From assembly GCA_964036195.1 (NCBI GenBank), contig OZ038456.1, forward strand, positions 18,600,001-18,664,000: DNA of 64,000 bases, in the 5' to 3' direction. Numbering within the stretch: the first letter of the stretch is position 1; the number at the start of each line of letters is the position of its first letter. Below the pieces are notes generated by a model that was given only the letters and a program-made list of their open reading frames with translations, was not told where the DNA came from and ran no database searches. This document shows positions 34,179 to 42,423 of the stretch, piece by piece. This DNA is from Sphaerolaimus hirsutus (Eukaryota; Nematoda; Chromadorea; Monhysterida; Sphaerolaimidae). A program made the position numbers and the translations under genes.

Positions 34179-34527
34179 GCGCCGGAAAAGTACTGGACGC
34201 CTTGCACGCAACTGGATGATTTTGGAAAAGCTGGCAAAGGTGCCATCTGCAAAAGAACGACGAAACATTATAAGTACAATTTCAGAAGATGCGCTACGAT
34301 GTTTGCAGGACGTCATTGCAAATCTAATGTCTGGAGTGATACAAGTGAATAAAAATCGAAAGAAAATGTTAAAGAGATATAAGCAAAAGTTTATGTCAAT
34401 TTTATCCAGTAATATGCGCGAAAACTCTCTTCGTCGTGCACTTTTGTCTCTATGTAATGGCCAGGCACTTGTTACATTACTAACGACATTTATTTCACAC
34501 TACGTTCGCCCGTTGAAGAAGAAGTAA
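34078..34527 (+). CDS. Small basic Polinton virion-type protein
   Basis: 149 residues from ATG 34078, overlapping the ATPase end in another frame. After a Pro-rich start it has a basic helical body: AKERRNIISTISEDALRCL, then NKNRKKMLKRYKQKF, then RRALLSLCNGQALVTLL and a short hydrophobic end. Short lysine/arginine-rich proteins of this layout, with a closing RRxLL...GxxLxxLL segment, are found beside ATPase and capsid genes in many adintovirus/Polinton genomes and are thought to be virion components. Single exon. Family placement is pattern-based. Confidence 0.65.
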   Translation: MTTTNGPSNPSHHIQQPQLEPPSKPAAPPLGTARRRKSTGRLARNWMILEKLAKVPSAKERRNIISTISEDALRCLQDVIANLMSGVIQVNKNRKKMLKRYKQKFMSILSSNMRENSLRRALLSLCNGQALVTLLTTFISHYVRPLKKK

Positions 34528-34701
34528 AACAGTTTTTCCAGTTTATTGTTATTGCCTTGTACATCGTTCTCCCCTTTTTATTTATTTATTTTGACCACAT
34601 TTTCACTTTGCTTTTTGTCATTGCAGTCATTATTATTACTATTGTTATTGTTATTGTTGTTATTATTATTATTATTACCATCGACAACACACTATTGAAC
34701 A

Positions 34702-36042
34702 ATGAAAAACCTAAATACCAGCACTAGTACAATTGGCACAAAGAATAGGGAGAAGGCGGGTTTAAGACCACTAGATGATGCAGATCCAATAAAGAAGGCA
34801 CGGATTGAAGCAGCCAACGATTCAAACTTGTATGCACAAACAGTTGCAGATAATGAAAGATTGTCTCGTTTTCTCCATGGTGCAGCACGTAAAGTTCGAG
34901 GACAACACTTGAAAGAATTGCGCAACACTATAGATCCAACCATACCTGCCATACCGCCAGAGGCTGTACTCGAGGAAGCGCACAAATTGCAAGAAAACAT
35001 ACGTCTGAAGAGCAAAGGGGCCCCCGTGCCTTTTTCAGCAAATGCTGTACCATTACCTTATTCTGCATCGCTGATACGTGCCAGTTTTGCACCGGAGCAT
35101 CGACCAATTGTGGATAAGGTGTTGAAAAATTTGGAACCTATAGCATCAAATGTCTTGGATCCATTAGGACGTGTAAAAGTACCAGGCCAAAATAAACCAG
35201 GCTCTGATGTATTCGATGTTTTGCACCATGCCATTGTTGGCCCGGAGATTGGGGATGCAACCACAACAGCGGCGCCGGATGGTTCCGACCATTTTTGGAA
35301 GCAAATCTTGGACAATGACGACAAATCTTCAACTTCGGCGGGGGGAGGGTCACTAGAGAAAAGATCCACCCTGGAGACTGTGGGTGAGAGTAGAGATCAA
35401 CAAGGCTCCATCGATAGTACAACTACAGTGGCAAAGCAGGAACCTATTGAGCGACATGCTCAACAACAACAACAACGTGGAAATCGTGCACCATCAATAA
35501 TTCTTGATACAGATCTCGATGATGATGATGATGATGAGGAGGATGATTATGACTATAATGATCCCAGTTTGGAAAAGGTTGAAACTATTGATGATGATGA
35601 CGAGGGTGGCGGGGAAAATGCAGATGATGACGACGACGACCATGTTGCAGCGGATGGGACTGAATTCGGAACACCACAAGAAGAACCGATGACGGCTCCT
35701 TCTCGTAGGGTTGCATCATTGCAGGCAAAGCAAAGAATTGCTACAACAGCCGCCATGGGGCGGCGTGGCCCTAGACGTGGTGCTGGTACCGCTGGCCGTG
35801 GTGGACAAAATGTAACACCAACCTCCTCTTCTTCTTCTTCTACACGAGGTGGTCGAGGTGCAGCAGCGGCGGGGGCTCGACAGATTTCATCACGTGGGGC
35901 TGCTGCGTTAGCCAGAGGACGTTCTACACGCCCGATTGTAGGAGGAGCAGCAGAGTCATCGTCGTCGCATAAAACGGGCGAACACGAGTCAAAAAAGGAA
36001 CTTCCAAAGCATTACTCTGAAATTATGAAGAGCTCACATTAA
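34702..36042 (+). CDS. 446-residue disordered acidic protein with Arg/Gly-rich tail
   Basis: Single-exon frame from ATG 34702. Residues 1-190 look partly ordered (RFLHGAARKVRGQHLKELR; IPAIPPEAVLEEAHKL). Residues 230-330 have Gln and Asp tracts (DLDDDDDDEEDDYDYND), and the tail is rich in GRRGPRRGAG and RGG-like words. It lies between the small virion-type gene and the integrase, with 41 bp to the integrase ATG. Such an acidic-then-basic composition fits a DNA-binding or scaffold protein, but I do not recognise it. Confidence 0.7.
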   Translation: MKNLNTSTSTIGTKNREKAGLRPLDDADPIKKARIEAANDSNLYAQTVADNERLSRFLHGAARKVRGQHLKELRNTIDPTIPAIPPEAVLEEAHKLQENIRLKSKGAPVPFSANAVPLPYSASLIRASFAPEHRPIVDKVLKNLEPIASNVLDPLGRVKVPGQNKPGSDVFDVLHHAIVGPEIGDATTTAAPDGSDHFWKQILDNDDKSSTSAGGGSLEKRSTLETVGESRDQQGSIDSTTTVAKQEPIERHAQQQQQRGNRAPSIILDTDLDDDDDDEEDDYDYNDPSLEKVETIDDDDEGGGENADDDDDDHVAADGTEFGTPQEEPMTAPSRRVASLQAKQRIATTAAMGRRGPRRGAGTAGRGGQNVTPTSSSSSSTRGGRGAAAAGARQISSRGAAALARGRSTRPIVGGAAESSSSHKTGEHESKKELPKHYSEIMKSSH

Positions 36043-36083
36043 TAATTATTACTATACCCCCCCCCCGACCAAAAAGTATTGCG

Positions 36084-38600
36084 ATGCATAAGCAGTGGGC
36101 TGAAAACATTGGTGGTGGTAAATGGCTACGGACACAATATAATCTACCCAATGAAGCTTGGAAAGAGCACATATTATTAAATGAGCCGGCATATTATTTA
36201 AAAGGTCATCCATCATGGAGGCGTGGATTTGAACGTTTACCTATTCTCGTTAGTGGTCCTGATCGGTTCTGGTCTGTGGATTTGATGGTAATGCCAGAGC
36301 GTGATATGCATGTGAATGACAATTATCGCTATATTTTTGTATGCTGTGATGATTTCACAAATGAAGTTTGGATGGAGCCATTAAAGCAAAAGACTGGTAT
36401 CGAGGTTACGCAAGCATTCAAGACAATAATGTCGCGTAATAATGGATGTGCACCCATGCGACTACGTTCCGACTTTGATCGCTGCTTCATGTCTGTACAC
36501 TTTCAAAAGGCACTATATGCGGTAATTTGTTTTTTTCACATACACACGTGCACGCACATACACACATGTGGTCATTGTCAGATCAAATGTACGTTTGCAC
36601 CGGCTGCTGAAGATGTGACTCGACTGCCAAAGCTAGATTCATTCATACGGACCATTCGGAAACGTCTTGAAATGTACTTTATGACGACGACAAGTAGTAC
36701 AACAACAGCTGCAGCTGCGGCGGCGGCGGACATTACACAGCAGCAACCTAGCGGCGGCAGCGGCGGGGGTGGCGGAACCATTGTCCGCAGATGGATTCAC
36801 ATTTTACCCGCTATAGAAAAGCAAATGAATACCACTAGAACACGTGCACTATTTGGAGCTGCTCCAGTCGAGGTTTCACAGCCTAGAAGTACAAATGCGC
36901 ATGCTTTATTAATAGCCCGCCAGTTGCGACACAAAAGAAGGCGTGCACAGCCAAATACAGTATACACTGGTACAAGTCGCGAAGCGGCAGATTCCGCACA
37001 CGAGCGACTCTCATTGCTCACTGGCTGGGTGCGCCTGTCTAGACCGCCTCCCGCACATGGGAATCCAATAAAACTGGTCGCGCGCGAGAGATTCACACGT
37101 GAAGTTTTTCCACTCGGACGTAGATTTGCATTGCCCGACAGACCTGACACATATCTAGTATTAGACCCACAGGATGAAAATTTGGCCCCTTTAAAAGGAC
37201 GTTTCTATCGACAGGAATTGATAGCCGCAAAGCAGCCTGGCAGTACATTGCCGCCTTTATCTTCCGCCGCCGCCGCCGCTTCTCCCATTGTACCTTTTAC
37301 TACTACTAAGTCTGCCAGCGGTAGTAGGAATATCAACAACACTACAACAACAACAACAACAAGTAGTAATAATCAAAAGCAACGGAGAAGCAACAACAAG
37401 AATGGCAATTCTGTTAACAACAACAGCGATCGTCACCATCAGCCTGGTCGTATTGCTAATCTTCACGCTGATTCTAATCGCCATAGTCGCCCTGCTACTA
37501 TTGACGCAGAAATGGCTCATGACAATAATACTAAAGTATTATCACTTCTCTCACTGGAAGAAATCATTCAGAGACAGCAACACGCACAGCAATCACAACA
37601 ATCACAGAAACAACAAGATTGGAGTTCAAAATCATTTCCATCACTACGCTCCTGGCCAGGCGGCGGCAGCGGCGGGCAACAAAGGCGGGGGCGGCGGAAA
37701 TCAAAATCGTCATCACCCGACAACAGGCGCGCCTCCCCCATCTCCGAGAGGGAACGGCAGAACGAACACTACGACCAACAACACCAACCGCCAAAATTGC
37801 GCAATATTGCGCAATCGACTAGCGCCGACTCCACCACCACCACCGCCACCAGGAATTTTAGCAACCGCAGCAGTGATGGAAAAGGTCAACCTCGCAGAAC
37901 CACCTCCCCCCATGCTACCGTCACGAGCACACTTTCAAATTGGCCCCCCAAGCCACAGCAATCTGATGGATTCCATCGACAACGACAACGACAACCACAA
38001 CAAGGTGGTGACAATGAAAAAAGAAGAAGAAGAAGAAATCGACAATTACGACGAAAACGACGATGGCAGAGGCAGAGGTCTCATGATGCACAATATGAGA
38101 CTGGCAGCAGAAAAAATGAATCAGCAACAGCAGCAACAGCAAATCGAATACAAACAAGACAATCTACAAGAAATTTTCAACAGCAACGGGAAAAATCAAA
38201 GTCAGATCATGAGCGCGCGCCGCCGACTCGCGACGCCTACGGCGCCGCCCCGCGGAGAACCGGGGACAGAGGACGAGAGGGGCCGCCTTCTAGGGGGGCC
38301 GCCACCGCCACATTTGCAGAACGCCCCCGGAGGGGGCGTTCTGCAAATCTGAGCGGTGTTGCGGCGGTCGCCGACGGCGACCGCCGCTATGCGAGTTCAA
38401 CCAGTGCTAGTGATGGTGGTGGTGGTAGGAGAAGGAGAAGGAGTAGCAGAGGCGACAAAGCCACGCGTGTCATTATTGATCGTGATCGTGATCATCGTGA
38501 TCATAGTGATCATAGTGATCATAAAGAGCAGCATAAAAGAAGGGGGAAAAAAAGCCAGAATGATCATAGTAGTAGTGGCAAGAAAAGGAATAAAAAGTAG
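36084..38600 (+). CDS. Polinton integrase (retrovirus-like) with long low-complexity extension
   Basis: ATG 36084. Exons 36084-36521 and 36582 onward; the 60-bp intron keeps frame, so retention is also open. Near the start is the pre-core pattern AYYLKGHPSWRRGF, then the core with first Asp in FWSVDLMVM and second in LRSDFDRCF. At the expected Glu, the aligned segment reads KLDSFIRTIRKRLEMYF, with Asp instead. A C-terminal SH3/chromo-like part follows (PDTYLVLDP...GRFYRQEL) to about 37240. The frame then runs on to 38600 as Asn/Gln/Arg/Ser-rich sequence overlapping a membrane-protein frame; whether this tail is translated is uncertain. Integrase joins element ends to host DNA, making the 6-bp duplication. 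Confidence 0.8.
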   Translation: MHKQWAENIGGGKWLRTQYNLPNEAWKEHILLNEPAYYLKGHPSWRRGFERLPILVSGPDRFWSVDLMVMPERDMHVNDNYRYIFVCCDDFTNEVWMEPLKQKTGIEVTQAFKTIMSRNNGCAPMRLRSDFDRCFMSVHFQKALYAVICFFHIHTCTHIHTCGHCQIKCTFAPAAEDVTRLPKLDSFIRTIRKRLEMYFMTTTSSTTTAAAAAAADITQQQPSGGSGGGGGTIVRRWIHILPAIEKQMNTTRTRALFGAAPVEVSQPRSTNAHALLIARQLRHKRRRAQPNTVYTGTSREAADSAHERLSLLTGWVRLSRPPPAHGNPIKLVARERFTREVFPLGRRFALPDRPDTYLVLDPQDENLAPLKGRFYRQELIAAKQPGSTLPPLSSAAAAASPIVPFTTTKSASGSRNINNTTTTTTTSSNNQKQRRSNNKNGNSVNNNSDRHHQPGRIANLHADSNRHSRPATIDAEMAHDNNTKVLSLLSLEEIIQRQQHAQQSQQSQKQQDWSSKSFPSLRSWPGGGSGGQQRRGRRKSKSSSPDNRRASPISERERQNEHYDQQHQPPKLRNIAQSTSADSTTTTATRNFSNRSSDGKGQPRRTTSPHATVTSTLSNWPPKPQQSDGFHRQRQRQPQQGGDNEKRRRRRNRQLRRKRRWQRQRSHDAQYETGSRKNESATAATANRIQTRQSTRNFQQQREKSKSDHERAPPTRDAYGAAPRRTGDRGREGPPSRGAATATFAERPRRGRSANLSGVAAVADGDRRYASSTSASDGGGGRRRRRSSRGDKATRVIIDRDRDHRDHSDHSDHKEQHKRRGKKSQNDHSSSGKKRNKK
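37402..38352 (+). CDS. Overprinted membrane protein candidate
   Basis: 316 residues from ATG 37402, in a different frame from the integrase extension. Residues about 3-38 form an uninterrupted hydrophobic segment (IVTISLVVLLIFTLILIAIV), a clear signal anchor. It is followed by basic/His-rich, Pro-rich, acidic and Gln-rich regions. The other frame of the same DNA is low-complexity polar sequence. A membrane segment this long is unlikely by chance, so I favour this frame as coding. It ends in the GC-rich hairpin at 38312. Function unknown. Confidence 0.55.
   Translation: MAILLTTTAIVTISLVVLLIFTLILIAIVALLLLTQKWLMTIILKYYHFSHWKKSFRDSNTHSNHNNHRNNKIGVQNHFHHYAPGQAAAAAGNKGGGGGNQNRHHPTTGAPPPSPRGNGRTNTTTNNTNRQNCAILRNRLAPTPPPPPPPGILATAAVMEKVNLAEPPPPMLPSRAHFQIGPPSHSNLMDSIDNDNDNHNKVVTMKKEEEEEIDNYDENDDGRGRGLMMHNMRLAAEKMNQQQQQQQIEYKQDNLQEIFNSNGKNQSQIMSARRRLATPTAPPRGEPGTEDERGRLLGGPPPPHLQNAPGGGVLQI
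38312..38348. repeat. Perfect 17-bp-arm hairpin
   Basis: ATTTGCAGAACGCCCCC, loop GGA, then the exact complement. It lies at the end of the overlapping membrane-protein frame. A second hairpin follows 12 bp later. Confidence 0.85.
38361..38387. repeat. Perfect 12-bp-arm GC-rich hairpin
   Basis: GCGGCGGTCGCC, loop GAC, then GGCGACCGCCGC. Together with the preceding hairpin it forms a tandem stem-loop pair inside the integrase extension frame. Confidence 0.85.
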
Positions 38601-38851
38601 AAAAAATGTTGTTGTTGTTGTTATTGTTGTTGTCGTCGTGTTGTTATCGTCCTTTTTTGTATTCTTGTCATTGTTGTTGTGGTTGTTGTAATGAAACTAC
38701 TTTTTTCGACCCCCACACACTTGTTTTCATTTTTTCAGCAGCAGCAGCAGCAAGCAGTAGCCATTTACCGATTGACACCATTGAAAATATTTGCTACTAA
38801 AAAATAATACTACTACACACGCGCACATATACACACGTACATACACACACA

Positions 38852-41341
38852 ATGCGCCAAATTGTCTACCTCAGCTCGGATAGGCAGTGGAACGAAAGGA
38901 CAAGCACACACACATTTTTCTCCAACTTTTCAACGGCGCCACCGTTACAATCAGGTGCTACATTTGGCAGCAATTTTTTAAGCCCACATTTCTCTCACCC
39001 TCACTTTTTTTGCAGGCGCAAGTCTATCTGGCATATCCTCTGCAGCATTATCGCCCATTGATGCTGGCAGTATCGTTGTTTTAGAAGAGGCATTTACACG
39101 CTCTGCAGACATACAAAACCGCGCCGATCATATCAGTCTGGTCGATTTGGAATTGAATGGGTGGCCTGTTTTTGAAGGAAAAGACACAACGCCTGCATTC
39201 ATTGTGATTGATTGTGGCGGTAGTTTGTACTGGTGTCAGGTCGATCTTACGAGCGCACTGTCATTTCCGCCAAACAGTTCTGATGATTGGGCAAAAATTG
39301 TTGAGACTGAGCTCAATTCAACACTCGACGGAACCCCAAGGAGAGATAGAACAGGCGTGGACGAGTTGAAAGAATTGGATCAGTCCACGGCTACATTGCT
39401 CGCTCGGCTGGAACCAGGATTCCATCGCTGGCTCGAAGATGGGGCGAATAAAGCAGCCGCAGCAAAACACGACGCGGAGAAAAGGTCGACAACGCAAAAA
39501 CAACAAGGCAACCAGGACAACATTGATGAATGCGGTGAAAAAAAATCTTGGCGTGATGGCGCTGGAGCAACCGAAGAAGAAAAAACGTGGAAATCAACAG
39601 CAGCCGTTTCTGCCAAAAACAAATCAGGCGCTGGACATGTCAAGTCCAAATCTTCTCATGTCACAGGCACCTCCAATGAGCATAGTGCCTGCGGGGGGAC
39701 CACCTCAGTTGAAAGGAGGAAATCAGAAAAAGAGAGAATTGGAGGAAAGGTTGGCGGCGGTGAAAAAGAAACCAGCGTTGACAGCTGGGGCGGGTCGACT
39801 AAATCGACGACTATGTCCACTGAGGAACGAAGCATTGGGCTCCAGCTCGAAGCAAGCTCCATTCACGACATGGAAATATCCCCGAGTGAGGAGCGGACAG
39901 TTGGTGGCAAAATTACCACCAAGCAAGCAGGCAGCGCCGACAGGTCAAGTAGTGCAAGTGACCGCACCCCCACCCCCACCAGTAAACAACACGGCAGGGG
40001 GGTCAAAGACAGTGACGACAATGTGATCATTGTCGATGATGATTACAATGTTACAGCTGTTGATGACGAAGTGAAAGAGCAGAATGAAGGCATGATTGTA
40101 TCTGAACAAAGTAGCATGAGTAGTGAATCAGATGACAATGGGGACACTGCCAACGATGGTGACAATGACGAAGATGACGACGATGACAATATGGTGAGTA
40201 ACAAATGGTTGTACACATGGTGATTAAATGAATAAATTCATCACCACCATCATTTCAGAATGAGCGTACGCCCTTGCTGCCCACACCCCCTACCATGGAA
40301 GAAAAAGGACACGGCTATCATCGTTTCAAGCGCCAAATGCAGCAGCAGCCAAAGACGACGACGGCCAAAAAGGGAGGGGGGAAAAATGCCAGTAATGTGC
40401 AACAAGACAAACTCGCCGACGCAGTTATCACAGTCAAACACATGCTCACTGGCAACAAGTATAAAATGCCCAATGTATGGGCATCTAGTATGGCCACATC
40501 GACACTGGACTACTGGATATTGAAAAAGTTGAAGGAGGCTGCAGGCGACGGCAGTGCAACGTCCATGTCCGATGTTACAATTGCGGTTGCCTCAGATATT
40601 CTGAATGGCGCATTACCTTTGAGCACAGCTAGTAAAGACGACAAGGGACAAGCGACAAAGACATTGGCATTTGAATCCAATGCTGAGACTCCATCGCAAA
40701 TTGGCATACGGCGCTTTGCAATAAAAAATGCGGACAAAAATCTCGTCACAAGAATGTACATGAGTCAGCATCTGGCTGCAGAGCTGGGCTTCATCACAGT
40801 TGGGGGAGGAATTTCCAATGCGCAAGCAAATCAAATTGATTGGCTAGATACAAACAGCGTACAATATGGCTATAGTAGTGGCAGACAGCGCACATATGCA
40901 ACTGTGCCGCACCAAATAAATCTACGCCAGCGTGTGCAAGTTCGTTGCGACAGTGTGGAGCCAATGTGTACAGTATTTCAATCTGAAGAGACACCACTGC
41001 TGGCAGTGTTCACATGGAGACCAGCATTACATGCGCCAGATAGTGGTTCCAATGCATGGCTCAGTTCTCGACGCGTGTATGCCTATGAGCCGTATTCACC
41101 ACATTTTGTGCAGCTAAAGCAGGTAATTTTTTCTTATTTGATGATTCCACAATTGTTATTGTTTAATTTGATGTGTGCGGCGGCGGCGACGCAGACTCCA
41201 ACAAGTGGCTGTGAGAAAGGACTCAAGTTGACATTGTTCAATCATTGGGGGAAACCGTTTCGTGTCAATGGCGTCGTTTTTGCAAAGTGCGCTCTGACAA
41301 ACTCAAATGCAAGGGGTGGGGTCGATTCTGATTGGATGTAA
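38852..41341 (+). CDS. Penton-like minor capsid protein with large disordered insert
   Basis: Exons 38852-38954, 39016-40193, 40259-41122 and 41195-41341 join in phase to 763 residues. The N-terminal part (IVYLSSDRQ...THTFFSNFSTAPPLQ...HISLVDLELNG) and the C-terminal part (LRQRVQVRCDSVEP...ETPLLAVFTW...LTLFNHWGKPFRVNGVVFAKCALT) fit the two halves of the single-jelly-roll penton protein of Polintons/adintoviruses, which occupies capsid vertices. Between them is a disordered insert of about 300 residues, ending in an acidic tract just before the 40194 intron. Pentons of the family are usually much shorter. A second frame is open across the insert (39439-40026). Assignment is from motif spacing. 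Confidence 0.7.
39439..40026 (+). CDS. Overprinted basic protein candidate
   Basis: 195 residues from ATG 39439, wholly inside penton exon 2 in another frame. It is very basic (RRKGRQRKNN, QPKKKKRGNQ), then proline-rich near the end (VTAPPPPPVNN). The composition resembles viral core proteins that condense DNA. It could equally be a by-product of a low-complexity insert. Coordinates fit a leaky-scanning or separately spliced product. Confidence 0.4.
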   Translation: MGRIKQPQQNTTRRKGRQRKNNKATRTTLMNAVKKNLGVMALEQPKKKKRGNQQQPFLPKTNQALDMSSPNLLMSQAPPMSIVPAGGPPQLKGGNQKKRELEERLAAVKKKPALTAGAGRLNRRLCPLRNEALGSSSKQAPFTTWKYPRVRSGQLVAKLPPSKQAAPTGQVVQVTAPPPPPVNNTAGGSKTVTTM

Positions 41342-41450
41342 TTTTGCTGCTGCTGCTACGTTGTTTTTGTCTTGTCGTCACATGTGTGTCGTGTTGTTGT
41401 ATATATATAAAATGAATTGCGATTATTTCAGTTGCTTTTTATATCATTTC

Positions 41451-41488
<38 letters not shown>

Positions 41489-41700
41489 CTTGTTGTTTTT
41501 GTAAATACATTTGCTTGATTACATGCAAAATAAATTTTTCAGCAATTATTCAATTGTTCCATTGACAACGACGTCACTGCCATTGCAATATATTCAAGCT
41601 GGCTAACAGAACCGGTGGGCGGTTCTCATATCGTCCCACAGCGGCAACATCAAATTTTCTATCATCTACACACCGTCAAAACACTAGTTGCAAGTCATAT
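41342..41700. other. Spacer with (TTG)n tract between penton and next gene
   Basis: A GTT/TTG trinucleotide run at about 41453-41500 and a TTTTTCAG acceptor-like site at 41543. The 5' exon of the next gene may lie here, but I could not choose it. Confidence 0.4.
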
Positions 41701-42159
41701 TTACAGTTTGCACCACGTGGTACACATTGGGCCGATGAAATGGCCAACTTGCCAGATCAGATATTCACAAAAGACTATTGGACACAACAGTTTGATCAAA
41801 ATACTGGCGATTTAGAGGCCACCAATCGTGACAAATGGTCATCTGCAATGGTGTCTGAATTATCTTCTCAAAAACTTGTTACACCAGATGCGCAGGATAG
41901 ATCAGATGTGAATTTACAACAACAACAAGATTTATTCTCTCACACCACTGGAGAACCAGCTGCACCTGAGAGTAGTCTACATTCACAAAAACCACCAGCA
42001 CAACAACAACAAGTACAACAACCAGAGCGTACCACAAAGAAAAAAGCACATAAAGGTGAAAGTGTCCAGTTGGTACGCCCACCAAAGAATAATAATAATA
42101 ATAACGCCAACGCATCAAATAATGCAGCGGGAATAACGGTTTCTTCAGAATGGCTATAG
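41664..42159 (+). CDS. Small Polinton protein, 5' end unresolved
   Basis: The frame ending TAG at 42159 is protein-like from about 41664 (SCKSYLQFAPRGTHWADEM, KDYWTQQF, WSSAMVSEL), then Gln/Pro-rich and basic, ending in an Asn run and SSEWL. The first ATG is 41740; the frame is open upstream to about 41569. It sits between the penton and major capsid genes, where Polintons carry minor virion proteins. No family recognised with confidence. Confidence 0.5.
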
Positions 42160-42423
42160 TACAATCTGATGATTAGTGATCACATTTTTTCCACACTTGA
42201 CATGTTGATTTAATAAAATTATACAGTTTTGCATCCCTCTATACATGTCGTCGGTCTGTCTGTCATCTCATATGTCGCAATATGCCCATGCCATATTTTT
42301 TTAATTGTCATGAAATATACCAAAATCCTGTACCTTTTCTCGCATATACGCACATACACAGTCAAAAAGAAGAATTAATAATCACGTGGTGTGGTAAAAG
42401 TATAACAACACACATCACAAATA

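Noticed and set aside
38606-38800. Leucine-rich frame after the integrase region
   Set aside because: A translation of TTG/GTT simple repeats.
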